In this document: positions 7,921-15,219 of the stretch, one piece after another | How the letters are laid out: each line of letters starts with the position of its first letter | Position numbering within the stretch: the stretch's first letter is position 1 | Source of the DNA: DASPWV01 sp046727855 | Lineage (GTDB): Bacteria > Acidobacteriota > Vicinamibacteria > Vicinamibacterales > UBA2999 | Reading direction: 5' to 3' | DNA length: 19,261 bases | NCBI GenBank assembly: GCA_046727855.1 | Contig: JBKPDL010000066.1 | Coordinates: 1-19,261 of the forward strand | Program-made: the position numbers and the translations under genes | The notes under the pieces: generated by a model | The model's database searches: none | Told to the model about the DNA's origin: nothing | The model's input: the letters and a program-made list of their open reading frames with translations, nothing else

Positions 7921-8042
7921 GGGATGTGGCGATCGGTATGGTGATGTTCGATGTGGCGAGGTTGCGATGTGTGTCGCGATGTCGCGATGTCATGTCGCGA
8001 TGGCACGACGTGCTGATGTGGCGATGTGGCGATGTCGCGCCA
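7921..8042 (+). repeat. GATGTGGC-type dispersed repeat, copy 1
   Basis: A low-complexity array of 7-9 bp words (GATGTGGC, GATGTCGC, GATGTTC) begins 3 nt after the propeller stop codon. The 37-bp core (7923-7959) starts GATGTGGCGATCGG and ends GATGTGGCGA. It matches the cores at 11434, 13170 and 16206 without a gap. The array fills the space to the convergent coiled-coil gene. Confidence 0.85.
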
Positions 8043-8540
8043 CTACTCTGATTCGAGTCTGGTGATGCGGCGGGCGTGATCGCGCAACGCGCGATCGTGG
8101 TCTTCCCATTTCGGTTGCCAGTCGCGGTGCAGCTCGGTGACGCCGCGTTCGATGCGCTCCAGAGTAGCGCCGAATCCCTCTGCGGAGCGTTGCACGAGGT
8201 CTCGGAGATTCTCAATCTCCACTTTCGATGCAAACGTGTGTTCGAACCGATCGAGGCGTTGCGCGTTGGCGTCAACTTTGGCAACAACAGTCGCAACATC
8301 GCCAGCGAGTCGGTTTACGTCGCCACCGAGTCGGTTTACGTCGCTACCGAGTCGGCCTACTTCGCCACCGAGTCGGCCTACTTCGCCACCGAGTCGGTCT
8401 ACTTTGCCCTCGAGGCGGTCTACTTTGCCCTCGAGGCGGTCTACTTTGCCCTCGAGGCCGTCTACTTTGCCACCGAGTCGGTTTACTTCGTTACTGAGGT
8501 TGTCTACTTTCTGCTCGATCCGTTCGAACCGTTCTTGCAT
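8043..8540 (-). CDS. Heptad-repeat coiled-coil protein
   Basis: 165 residues. The start MQERFERIEQKVDNLSNEV is followed by about ten consecutive heptads of the form V-[DNG]-[RG]-L-[EGA]-[GSE]-[KED] (about residues 9-78). Val and Leu fall at the a and d positions, so a parallel coiled coil is expected. A second helical region follows (KVDANAQRLDRFEHTF, LERIERGVTELHRDW, RRITRLESE). There is no signal peptide, membrane helix or catalytic motif, so it is probably a cytoplasmic oligomer or spacer. The opposite strand is also open here, but its translation is an aromatic/Glu repeat without sense; heptad periodicity identifies this strand. The ATG at 8540 is the only usable start after an in-frame TAG at about 8590. 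Function is not recognisable. Confidence 0.75.
   Translation of the reverse strand: MQERFERIEQKVDNLSNEVNRLGGKVDGLEGKVDRLEGKVDRLEGKVDRLGGEVGRLGGEVGRLGSDVNRLGGDVNRLAGDVATVVAKVDANAQRLDRFEHTFASKVEIENLRDLVQRSAEGFGATLERIERGVTELHRDWQPKWEDHDRALRDHARRITRLESE
8307..8516. repeat. Ten 21-bp tandem repeats inside the coiled-coil gene
   Basis: On the + strand each unit begins GAG and reads roughly GAGTCGGTCTACTTTGCC plus three bases. Copies start every 21 bp from 8307 to 8496. One unit encodes exactly one heptad, so copy number can change without breaking frame. Internal units (8349/8370 and 8412/8433) are identical pairs, pointing to recent duplication. Confidence 0.93.
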
Positions 8541-8562
8541 TTCCGCGTCCCAGCCGCTCGCT

Positions 8563-8568
8563 ATAGTA
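8563..8568 (-). promoter_or_regulatory. Possible -10 box TACTAT for the coiled-coil gene
   Basis: TACTAT lies 22 nt before the ATG at 8540 on the minus strand, within GATACTATAG. It matches the -10 consensus at four of six positions. There is no clear -35. Confidence 0.3.
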
Positions 8569-8696
8569 TCGTCGTCCTCCCGCCAGAACTATGGGCTAAC
8601 GCCGTTCCACGCGGAATTGGGCGAGTTCCCGAACGATCGTGTGAGTGCTGCGCGGGAACGTCGCACATTCTGCGTACCGGCGAAGCTGCGAGCGTT

Positions 8697-8804
8697 TCAG
8701 AAATCGCGGTGCCCAAGCTGAAGCGCGTCGAATTCCAGCTTCTCATTGGACAAACATCCTGCACATGCGAGGCTCAGGACCGCAGCAGTGATCGATCGGC
8801 GCAT
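8697..8804 (-). pseudogene. Lipoprotein stub (signal peptide plus 18 residues)
   Basis: ATG at 8802-8804 to TGA at 8697-8699, 35 codons. MRRSITAAVLSLACAGC is a complete lipoprotein signal with lipobox ACAGC, and the short mature part reads LSNEKLEFDALQLG, then HRDF and stop. The FDALQLG stretch resembles the start of small acidobacterial lipoproteins that continue for 100 or more residues, so this looks like a gene truncated by a frameshift. The downstream frames to about 8590 hold only short open pieces, none convincingly the missing part. It could instead be a genuine very short lipoprotein. It lies behind the coiled-coil gene on the same strand. The remainder of 8541-8936 shows nothing else. 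Confidence 0.4.
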
Positions 8805-8906
8805 TGAACGTTTAGTTTCACATTGAATCGCAGTCTGAGGCTACTGTCCGATCACTTCCAGTATTTCGATCGACACCGCGCCCCAATTGCCCTCCGCGGT
8901 GTCTAA

Positions 8907-8930
8907 TGGCCTCGAACAGGCCACAGGAGG
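8907..8930 (+). promoter_or_regulatory. Hairpin plus Shine-Dalgarno for the ADOP gene
   Basis: TGGCCT and AGGCCA (8907-8923) form a perfect 6-bp stem with a CGAAC loop. One base later comes AGGAGG (8925-8930). The site ends 6 nt before the TTG at 8937 and 12 nt before the ATG at 8943, so its spacing favours TTG. It is one of the few strong Shine-Dalgarno sites here. Confidence 0.6.
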
Positions 8931-8936
8931 CGGGCA

Positions 8937-11396
8937 TTGGCGATGTTCCTTTCGAACCTGCGATCGGCATGGCGGCAGCTCACGCGGACCCCGGTGGTGT
9001 CGTTCGTCGCGGTGCTGTCACTGGCGCTCGGCATCGGCGCCAACACCACGGTATTCACGCTGGTCAACGCCATTCTGTTCAATCCGATGCCCATCCGCGA
9101 CATCTCGCGCGTGGTCATGATCGGAACGAGCGAGGTGCGCGACGGTGCCCCGCAATTTTTGAGCGGCACGTCACGACCCAACTTCATCGATCTACGGGAC
9201 CAGCAATCGGTGTTCAGCGGCGCTGTGCTCACCGGATTTACGCCGCTGTCGCTCTCGGGCAACGGCGAGCCGGAGCAGCTGATCGGGCAGATGGTCACCG
9301 GCAACTACTTCGATGTGCTGGGTCCGCCGCTGGCCGCGGGCCGCACGTTCATCCCCGAGGAAGATCGCGACCTTGGCGCTCACCCAGTGGTGGTGCTGTC
9401 CCACAGCTTCTGGACGCGTCGCTTCGGGGCCGATCCGGGCATCATCGGCAAGGCTTTGACGTTGAACGGGCACAGCTTCACGGTCATTGGCGTCGCCGGC
9501 GAAGGCTTCCGCGGCACGTTCCCAGTTGGTGGCCCAGACCTGTGGGTGCCGTTCGCGATGTACCGTGAAGCGCTCACCGGATTCGGGGCGGACGGCTACA
9601 ACTCGCGCCGCGGACTGATCTATCAGGCGTTCGGCCGTCTGAAGGACGGTGTGACGCTCGAGCAGGCGCAAGCGAACGTCGACGGGATCGGGCGTGCCTT
9701 GGCCGAGAGTTTTCCGACAGACAATCGCGGTCGATCGTTTGCGCTGCGCACGCTCACCGAGGCCGCGTTTCCGCCGGCCTTCAAGCAACAGCTGGTGCTC
9801 TCGGGGAGTCTGGGAATGGCCGTCGTCGCGCTGGTGTTGCTCATTGCGTGCGGCAACGTCGCCAACCTGCAGCTGGCGCGGGCGAGCACGCGACGGCAGG
9901 AGATCGCCGTGCGCTTATCGATCGGCGCTAGCCGCCGTCGTCTGATCCAGCAGTTCCTCGCCGAAAGCCTGCTGCTCGCCGCCGCCGGCGGTGTTGGTGG
10001 CCTGCTCGTGGCCTACTGGTCGCGTGCGCTCCTGTGGGCGTACCGTCCGCCCTTCATGCAGCCAGGCGCTATCGACTTGAGCTTCGATCCGCGCGTGTTA
10101 GCGTTCACGATGGCGGTGTCGCTCGTCACGGGACTGCTGTTCGGCCTCGCACCGGCGCTGCAGGCGTCACGTCCCGACCTGGTCACCGAGCTGAAGGAAC
10201 GCACGACACTGACGAGCGGCACGCGTTGGTACAACATCCGCCACCTCCTGGTCGTGGGTCAGGTGGCACTGTCGCTGATCACGCTGGTGGCGGCGGGACT
10301 CTTTCTCCGCAGTCTTGGCAATGCGCAGCGGATCGATGTGGGGTTTGACGGAGATCGATTGATCGTGCTGGGGATGAACGCCGGCACGCAAGGGTTCAAC
10401 GAAGCACGCGGCCGCGATCTCTATCGCCGGACACTCGAACGACTCGCCGGCTCGCCTGGCGTGGAGTCGGTCACGCTATCGTCGGCGTTGCCGCTCTTCA
10501 ACGGAGGCTTTTCGCGGACGACGTTTCGCGACGACCAGGACATCAAGGATCCGCGCAATGGGCGATTGACGCAGATCAATGAGGTCGCCGACCGCTACTT
10601 CGAGACGCTCGGCATCCCGATCATGCGCGGTCGTGCGTTCACGCCCAACGATCGGCAAGGCTCGACGCCAGTGATCATCATCAACGAGGCGATGGCGAAG
10701 CAGTTCTTCCCCAACGAAGAACCGTTAGGCCGTCACCTCCACATCTTCAACCGCCCGCCGGCGCGCGAAATCGTCGGCATCGCGAAGACCATCAAATACA
10801 ACTCGGTTGGCGAGGAGCCGACCGCTCACATGTACGTGCCGATCGAGCAGACCTATGCATCACAGGTGACGGTGCAAGTGCGCGCCGCGGGCGAGCCCGA
10901 CGCGGTGCTTGGCACCGTCCGCCGCGAGTTGCAACAGCTCGAACCGACGATGCCACTTCTGAATGTCAGCACCTACCGTTCGATTCTTGCGACGTCGTTG
11001 TGGGCGCCGCGCATGGGCGCGTCGTTGCTGACGATCTTCGGAGTGCTGGCATTACTGCTCGCGGCGGTCGGGCTCTACGGAGTCATGGCCTACAGCGTCA
11101 CCCAACGGACGCGCGAGATCGGCATTCGCATGGCGCTCGGCGCCGAAGCGCTGCAGGTGCGCGGCATGATCGTGCGCCAGGGGCTGTCGCTCGTGGTTGG
11201 CGGTGTCCTCCTGGGCGTCGCCGGTGCCTTCGGCCTGTCGCAACTTGTGACTCGGTTGCTCTTCGGGATTACGGGCGCCGATCCGTTCACCTTCACCGTC
11301 GTCCCTGTCGTGCTGCTCGCCGTGGCCGGCATCGCGACGGCGTTTCCGGCGTGGAAGGCGAGCCGGGTCGATCCCGTCGATGCGCTGAGGGTATAG
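8937..11396 (+). CDS. ADOP family MacB/FtsX-type permease
   Basis: 819 residues from the TTG (817 from the ATG at 8943), the normal size for acidobacterial duplicated orphan permeases. The layout is duplicated. The first half has helix VSFVAVLSLALGIGANTTVF (about 24-43), a MacB-like periplasmic domain (about 50-280), and an FtsX domain starting near LLIACGNVANLQLARA (about 301) with RLSIGASRRRLIQQFLAES. A second unit begins at LLVVGQVALSLITLVAAG (about 437), has another periplasmic domain, and ends in an FtsX domain from about 695 with RIRM-type ALGAEA and the tail FPAWKASRVDPVDALRV. MacB relatives work with an ABC ATPase in mechanotransmission or export; no ATPase gene is adjacent, which is what 'orphan' refers to. 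The transported or sensed substrate is unknown. A GATGTGGC repeat follows the stop. Confidence 0.93.
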   Translation: MAMFLSNLRSAWRQLTRTPVVSFVAVLSLALGIGANTTVFTLVNAILFNPMPIRDISRVVMIGTSEVRDGAPQFLSGTSRPNFIDLRDQQSVFSGAVLTGFTPLSLSGNGEPEQLIGQMVTGNYFDVLGPPLAAGRTFIPEEDRDLGAHPVVVLSHSFWTRRFGADPGIIGKALTLNGHSFTVIGVAGEGFRGTFPVGGPDLWVPFAMYREALTGFGADGYNSRRGLIYQAFGRLKDGVTLEQAQANVDGIGRALAESFPTDNRGRSFALRTLTEAAFPPAFKQQLVLSGSLGMAVVALVLLIACGNVANLQLARASTRRQEIAVRLSIGASRRRLIQQFLAESLLLAAAGGVGGLLVAYWSRALLWAYRPPFMQPGAIDLSFDPRVLAFTMAVSLVTGLLFGLAPALQASRPDLVTELKERTTLTSGTRWYNIRHLLVVGQVALSLITLVAAGLFLRSLGNAQRIDVGFDGDRLIVLGMNAGTQGFNEARGRDLYRRTLERLAGSPGVESVTLSSALPLFNGGFSRTTFRDDQDIKDPRNGRLTQINEVADRYFETLGIPIMRGRAFTPNDRQGSTPVIIINEAMAKQFFPNEEPLGRHLHIFNRPPAREIVGIAKTIKYNSVGEEPTAHMYVPIEQTYASQVTVQVRAAGEPDAVLGTVRRELQQLEPTMPLLNVSTYRSILATSLWAPRMGASLLTIFGVLALLLAAVGLYGVMAYSVTQRTREIGIRMALGAEALQVRGMIVRQGLSLVVGGVLLGVAGAFGLSQLVTRLLFGITGADPFTFTVVPVVLLAVAGIATAFPAWKASRVDPVDALRV

Positions 11397-11410
11397 GGCG
11401 CCGTCAGTGA

Positions 11411-11530
11411 AATGTGGCGATGTGAGATTTGGTGATGTGGCGATCGGAGTGGCGATGTTCGATGTGGCGATGTAGCGATTTGAGTGGCGATGTAGCGATG
11501 TGATGTTGCGATGTCGTCATGTGGCGATGT
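11411..11530 (+). repeat. GATGTGGC-type dispersed repeat, copy 2
   Basis: The array starts 15 nt after the ADOP stop. Its core is 11434-11470, and a GATTTGGT word precedes it as in copy 3. After the core the words degenerate (GATGTAGC, GATGTTGC) and end with GATGTTGCGATGTCG, matching the ends of copies 3 and 4. Confidence 0.85.
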
Positions 11531-11762
11531 GCCAAAGGATCGGACCCCAAGTCGCGCGATTCGAGGGCAAGATCAGCATCCGTTCGCGCATGACGTTGCA
11601 ATTTACCGTGGTCTTCCGTCACGTCCCGGGGCCGGACAAGTGAACACGACGGCGTTGATCGCGAGCGACCCACATCGATCAAAGAGTGAACCCTAAACGA
11701 CACGTTCCACTTGTTGGCGGCCGATGCGGGGACGGTCATAGATGATCGTGTTCGAGTAGATC
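11531..11762. other. Intergenic tract with one short open tail
   Basis: A + strand open segment at 11533-11643 reads RFEGKISIRSRM, then TLQFTVVFRHVPGPDK and TGA, with fairly GC-rich third positions. It may be the last codons of a lost gene, since it has no start outside the repeat array. From 11644 to 11762 I see no gene, hairpin or promoter that can be supported. Confidence 0.25.
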
Positions 11763-12323
11763 GTGCCGATGATATCTGCCGTGTTGCCGCCTGACCTGGT
11801 GTTCGCTGCGCGTCTGCTGCGCAAAAGCCCCGCGTTCACGCTCGTCGCCGTGGTCTCGCTCGCGCTGGCGAATGGGGCGAACAAGACAATCTTTTCGATC
11901 GCAAAACAACTGCTGTTCGAGCGGCTTGATGTCCCCAACGCCGCCAACCTGCGCCTGCTCACGTCGACGGATGCCAATTTCTCGTATCCCATGTACGAGC
12001 AATTGCGCGCGCACAATCAGGTGCTCGGAGATATGCTGGCGTTCCACGCGACGGCGGTGAATGCGACCGTTGGCGAAAACGCGGAGCGCGTGCTCGCGCA
12101 CGAAGTCTCCGGGAACTACTACGCCGTTCTCGGCGTACGACCGCAACTCGGCCGCGCGATTCTTCCTGTAGACGACACTGGGGGCAGCGAGCCAGTGGTC
12201 GTGATCAGTGACGAGTTCTGGGAACGCGAATTCGCCCGGTCGCCGGCAGTTTCTCGGACAGTCGATCAAACTCAACGATGTTGCGGTCACGATCATCGGG
12301 GTAAATCCAGAAGGCTTTACTGG
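11763..12323 (+). pseudogene. ADOP permease remnant (N-terminal part only)
   Basis: MPMISAVLPPDLVFAARLL leads into the first ADOP helix (FTLVAVVSLALANGANKTIF), then the start of a MacB-like periplasmic domain: YPMYEQLRAHNQVLGDMLAF, HEVSGNYYAVLGVRPQLGR and VVVISDEFWEREFARSPAV. One extra T near 12252 shifts the frame; in the next frame the protein continues LGQSIKLNDVAVTIIGVNPE and GFTG. It then stops abruptly at about 12322, where a kinase glycine loop begins. About 185 of the roughly 800 residues remain, so it cannot be functional. The closest relative in the window is the intact ADOP gene at 8937, but the residues differ enough that this is a different paralogue and not a recent local copy. 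Confidence 0.85.
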
Positions 12324-13129
12324 GGAGCCATGGGTGAAGTGTATCGAGCGGACGATCTCAAAGTAGGGCAACGCGTCGCTCTCAAGTTTCTTCCGATGCA
12401 GTTCACCGCCGACGCCAGCCGGGTGAACCGTTTTGTGAACGAAGTGCGCCTCGCGCGCCAGATCTCGCACCCGAATGTTTGCAGGGTCTACGACATCGGC
12501 GAAGCCGATGGCCGACATTACTTGTCAATGGAGTTCATCGAGCCTGGGACGGCGCTCGTCCGGATCAACCGGGCGAGCGTATACACGTCACGGCCGCATC
12601 ATGGGATGGCAGACTGGTCGTCTTCGACACGACGGGGAATCCCGTTTCAGCGACACACGAATCAGTTTGGGCGGGAAGTGCCGCCTTCCAATTTGCATTT
12701 GTGGCGATGACGGTGGCTGCGTTGCTGGGCGCCGGATTTCTTGCACGGTGGAACATTCGTCAAGGACGTTGGGACCGCTCAGGTGCTCTGAAGGTCGCAG
12801 GGTATGTCTTCGTCATGGGTTTATTCATGGCGCTCCTGCGAGCGGACCACGTCCCCATCGCCACAGACGAGTATTTGATCTTCGCCAGGCTCACGAGCTG
12901 GATACTTTACAGCGCCGCGTTCACATTTCTCGTGTATGTCGCATTTGAGCCGTTCGTTCGCCAACGATGGCCGCGCGTGCTGACATCGTAGAGTCGCCTG
13001 CTTACCGGTCGTTTGCGTGATCCGTTGGTTGGACGAGACATTTTGATCGGAGCGACGGCGGGCGTCGTCGTTGCCTTACTCCGCGAGGGCGAATTCATAG
13101 CGTCTCGCTGGCATCTGGCGATGGGGTGA
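12324..13129 (+). pseudogene. Ser/Thr kinase remnant with membrane tail, deleted and nonsense-mutated
   Basis: Homology opens inside the glycine loop (GAMGEVYRADDLKVGQ, 12324 on) and runs through VALKFLP, NEVRLARQISHPNVCRVYDI and HYLSMEFI to about 12540. The whole C-lobe (HRD, DFG) is missing. A second block in another frame (12545-12991) matches the C-terminal part of acidobacterial membrane-anchored kinases: PDQPGERIHVTAASW, then helices FVAMTVAALLGAGFLA, VAGYVFVMGLFMALL and WILYSAAFTFLVYVAF, then EPFVRQRWPRVLTS. TAG at 12989-12991 replaces an expected Trp codon; beyond it the same frame continues SRLLTGRLRDPLVGRDILIG to TGA at 13127. So the piece carries an internal deletion, a frame change and a nonsense codon. 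It joins the ADOP remnant at its 5' edge. Confidence 0.85.
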
Positions 13130-13145
13130 ATTGGTGACGCGCGCG

Positions 13146-13254
13146 CATGTCGCGATGTGGCGATTTGGTGATGTGGCGATCGGTGTGGTGATGTTCGAGG
13201 TGGTGATGTCGCGATGTGTGTGGTGATGTCGCGATGTGATCTTGCGATGTGGCC
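13146..13254 (+). repeat. GATGTGGC-type dispersed repeat, copy 3
   Basis: The array lies 17 nt after the kinase remnant's final stop. The core is 13170-13206. It ends GATCTTGCGATGTGG, close to the ends of copies 2 and 4. Confidence 0.85.
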
Positions 13255-13265
13255 CGACCAGGCCT

Positions 13266-13361
13266 AAGCACCGCACTGCACCCAGGCACCGCACCTGTGC
13301 ACCTGTCGCACCCAAGTGCCGCACCGCACCTTCCGCACCTATCGCACCTGGCGCACCTGTT
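13266..13361 (-). repeat. Degenerate GGTGCG short-period array behind msrA
   Basis: On the minus strand this is a run of AGGTGCG, GGTGCGGTGC and CAGGTGC words at about 7-10 bp intervals, beginning 5 nt after the msrA stop. The words differ from the GATGTGGC family, and the two arrays lie back to back, each behind its own gene. Confidence 0.75.
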
Positions 13362-13366
13362 ACGCG

Positions 13367-14053
13367 CTAGCGCGATTGTCCGACCAGCACCGGCTCGTCG
13401 CGATACAAGTCCGCGAACAATCGTTTCAGCTCACGAACCTTCGGTAGATCGTTGAAGACGATGTACGGCTCGCGGGGATGCAGCGTCAAGTAATCCTGGT
13501 GATACGCCTCGGCGGGAAAGAACGGGCGCCCGCTCTCAATCGTGGTGACAATCCGCGCCTTGAACACGCGCGCGTCGTTGAGTTGCGCGATGTAAGCGCG
13601 CGCCATGCTCGCTTGTTCGTCGTTGGCAGGGAAGATCGTCGAGCGATATTGGGGACCGACATCCGGTCCTTGCCGATTGAGCGTCGTCGGATCGTGTGCG
13701 ACCGAGAAGAAGATCTGCAGAAGTTTGCCGTACGTAATCTGGCGTGGATCGAACGTGATCTGCACCGCTTCGGCGTGCCCTGTGTCGCCGTCGCTCACCA
13801 TTTGATAGTGCGCGGTGTTCCGCGTTCCGCCCGCGTATCCCGACACTGCGCTGGTGACGCCTTTGACGTGTTGGTAAACGCCCTGCACTCCCCAGAAGCA
13901 CCCACCAGCGAAGACCGCGACTTCCGAGCTCGCGCCGCTGGCTGGCTCGCTCACGCTCGGCGCCGGGACGGCAGGGGCCTGTTCAGCGTATGACACGCAG
14001 CCGGTTGACACGGCGACGGCCAGCATGATGACGGCGAAGGAGCGCACGACCAC
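13367..14053 (-). CDS. msrA: Peptide methionine (S)-S-oxide reductase MsrA, lipoprotein form
   Basis: The enzyme reduces the S-epimer of methionine sulfoxide in proteins. Motifs: GGCFWG with nucleophile Cys52, SGYAGGTRNTAHYQMVSDGD, TGHAEAVQITFDP, QYRSTIF and AEAYHQDYL, covering the whole family domain. From the GTG at 14053 the N-terminus VVVRSFAVIMLAVAVSTGC is a lipoprotein signal with Cys19, so the enzyme would be membrane-anchored outside the cytoplasm, with a Pro/Ala/Ser-rich linker to about residue 43. Only two cysteines occur (lipid and catalytic), so no resolving Cys is available within the chain and direct reduction by a partner is inferred. The frame continues 26 codons upstream, but that would bury the signal peptide. 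A CACAAT box ends 6 nt before the GTG. No msrB is adjacent. Confidence 0.9.
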   Translation of the reverse strand: MVVRSFAVIMLAVAVSTGCVSYAEQAPAVPAPSVSEPASGASSEVAVFAGGCFWGVQGVYQHVKGVTSAVSGYAGGTRNTAHYQMVSDGDTGHAEAVQITFDPRQITYGKLLQIFFSVAHDPTTLNRQGPDVGPQYRSTIFPANDEQASMARAYIAQLNDARVFKARIVTTIESGRPFFPAEAYHQDYLTLHPREPYIVFNDLPKVRELKRLFADLYRDEPVLVGQSR

Positions 14054-14059
14054 GTCCTG

Positions 14060-14065
14060 ATTGTG
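14060..14065 (-). promoter_or_regulatory. Possible -10 box CACAAT for msrA
   Basis: CACAAT on the minus strand, then CAGGAC (6 nt), then GTG at 14053. It matches TATAAT at four of six positions and has the same 6-nt gap as the boxes at 5688 and 6092. No -35 is clear. Confidence 0.35.
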
Positions 14066-14184
14066 ACACACGTTGCGCTTGGCTCTCAGGGTCCTTGCGT
14101 CGCCTATCATTGCGTTTGCGATGCGAAGCAACGCCCCCCGATGCGCTTTCCGATTGGTGTGTCAGGCGCGTCGCTCTCGCGGCT

Positions 14185-15126
14185 TTAAGGTCGGCTCATG
14201 GCGTTCGCAAAATAACCGCTTCTCGCGCGCACCATCAGACCTTTGCGTCTGGTGCGGACGTCGAGGCGGTACCACCCTGAGGTCTCGGCCGATTCAATGG
14301 CAAGGAAGTATTGCTGGCGCAACTCGGCCATGAGTGAGCCCACTGCCATGCCGGTCTCTTCGGCGGCAGCGACGTGCCGCAAATCCCCACCTGTCCAGCG
14401 CGCGAGATTTGCCAGTGCGTCGTCGTGCGACGCGCTCGTCGTCGAGTCTTCCTCCACACGACGCGCCGGTTCGACGGCCAGGATATACACAGGAACATCG
14501 ATCGCGCTCGCGATGGCGGAGACATCCGGCGGCGTCAGCGTGCTGCTGGTGTCGACGCCATCAGTGATGACGATCACCGCTCGGCGTTCGGCGCGCCGTT
14601 CTCCCACTTGTTTCGCGGTATCGGCAATGGCATCGTAGAGCGACGTCAACCCCCAACTTTGCGTTTGCTCGAGCGTGGCGCGAATACGCTCGGGCTCGTT
14701 GGTAAACGGCGTCTCCTGACGGATCGCCTTGTCGAACGTGAAGAGCGCCGCTTCGTCGGACGTGCCGTCCAATTGATCGAGCAACGTGCTGACCAGGGCC
14801 TTGCCCTTGTGCAAGTTGCGTCCTTTCATGCTGCCGCTCGTGTCGAACAGGACGCCAAGCGTCACCGGTCCTCGTTCGGTGGAGCTGAAGTCGACGACTC
14901 GACGCCGCTCGCTGTCTTCGAACACTTCGAAGTCGTCCTTTCGAAGCTCTCGAACGACTCGGTTCTTGCCGTCGCGAACGACGGCGGTGATCGGCACAAG
15001 AGCGACGCTGGCGCGGAACGTCGGACGTGCGTCTTGTGCGTGCAGCGTCGCTCGGCCGGAGATCGGGATTGCGAGAAGGGCGATGGCAATTGCCATCGCG
15101 AGGCGGCGAGCCGTGGGAACGTTCAT
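14185..15126 (-). CDS. VWFA-related acidobacterial domain protein, exported
   Basis: 313 residues. The signal peptide is MNVPTARRLAMAIAIALLAI with likely cleavage after LHA (about 30). An N-terminal strand-rich region contains VALVPITAVVRDGKNRVV and LRKDDFEVFEDSERRRV, diagnostic of the acidobacterial VWFA-related family (TIGR03436 type). The von Willebrand factor A domain follows with an intact metal-ion-dependent adhesion site: DTSGS (Asp95, Ser97, Ser99), Thr161 in GLTSLYDAI and Asp189 in ITDG. The C-terminus is a strand-rich tail (YFLAIESAETSGWYRLDV, RARSGYFA). Such domains bind protein ligands through a divalent cation; the partner is unknown. It is transcribed divergently from the DUF4159 gene across 93 bp, and DUF4159 proteins often belong to VWA/BatA-like neighbourhoods, so a joint role is plausible but unproven. 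Confidence 0.9.
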   Translation of the reverse strand: MNVPTARRLAMAIAIALLAIPISGRATLHAQDARPTFRASVALVPITAVVRDGKNRVVRELRKDDFEVFEDSERRRVVDFSSTERGPVTLGVLFDTSGSMKGRNLHKGKALVSTLLDQLDGTSDEAALFTFDKAIRQETPFTNEPERIRATLEQTQSWGLTSLYDAIADTAKQVGERRAERRAVIVITDGVDTSSTLTPPDVSAIASAIDVPVYILAVEPARRVEEDSTTSASHDDALANLARWTGGDLRHVAAAEETGMAVGSLMAELRQQYFLAIESAETSGWYRLDVRTRRKGLMVRARSGYFANAMSRP

Positions 15127-15219
15127 GATTTCAAGTTTCTGAATGGATGAGCTAGCATCCAGAATAGCCTTTCCGGCGGTTTTGCGCCAGCACGAAGCGC
15201 GGAATGCCGAAAAAAAATT
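15127..15219. promoter_or_regulatory. Divergent promoter region of the VWFA and DUF4159 genes
   Basis: These 93 bp separate the two divergent starts. A TATTCT (minus strand, 15161-15166) lies 34 nt before the VWFA ATG and is the best -10 candidate there. For the + side an A-tract (15210-15217) precedes the start, but no clear -10 was found. No operator-like palindrome is evident. Confidence 0.35.

Noticed and set aside
8590..8720. Short + strand open frame ending FCVPAKLRAFQKSRCPS
   Set aside because: No start codon, no recognisable similarity, and overlaps the lipoprotein stub on the other strand.
8076..8807. 243-codon + strand ORF over the coiled-coil region
   Set aside because: Its repeat (YFATESV, YFALEAV) is the antisense of the 21-bp heptad units. 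The minus strand gives a regular a/d heptad protein, while this one has no fold logic.
11736..12518. 260-codon minus-strand ORF
   Set aside because: It lies antisense to the ADOP and kinase remnants and crosses their junction; its Arg/His-rich translation resembles no protein.
13146..13361. Possible CRISPR array
   Set aside because: The words are 7-10 bp, contiguous and degenerate, with no repeat-spacer alternation and no cas genes.
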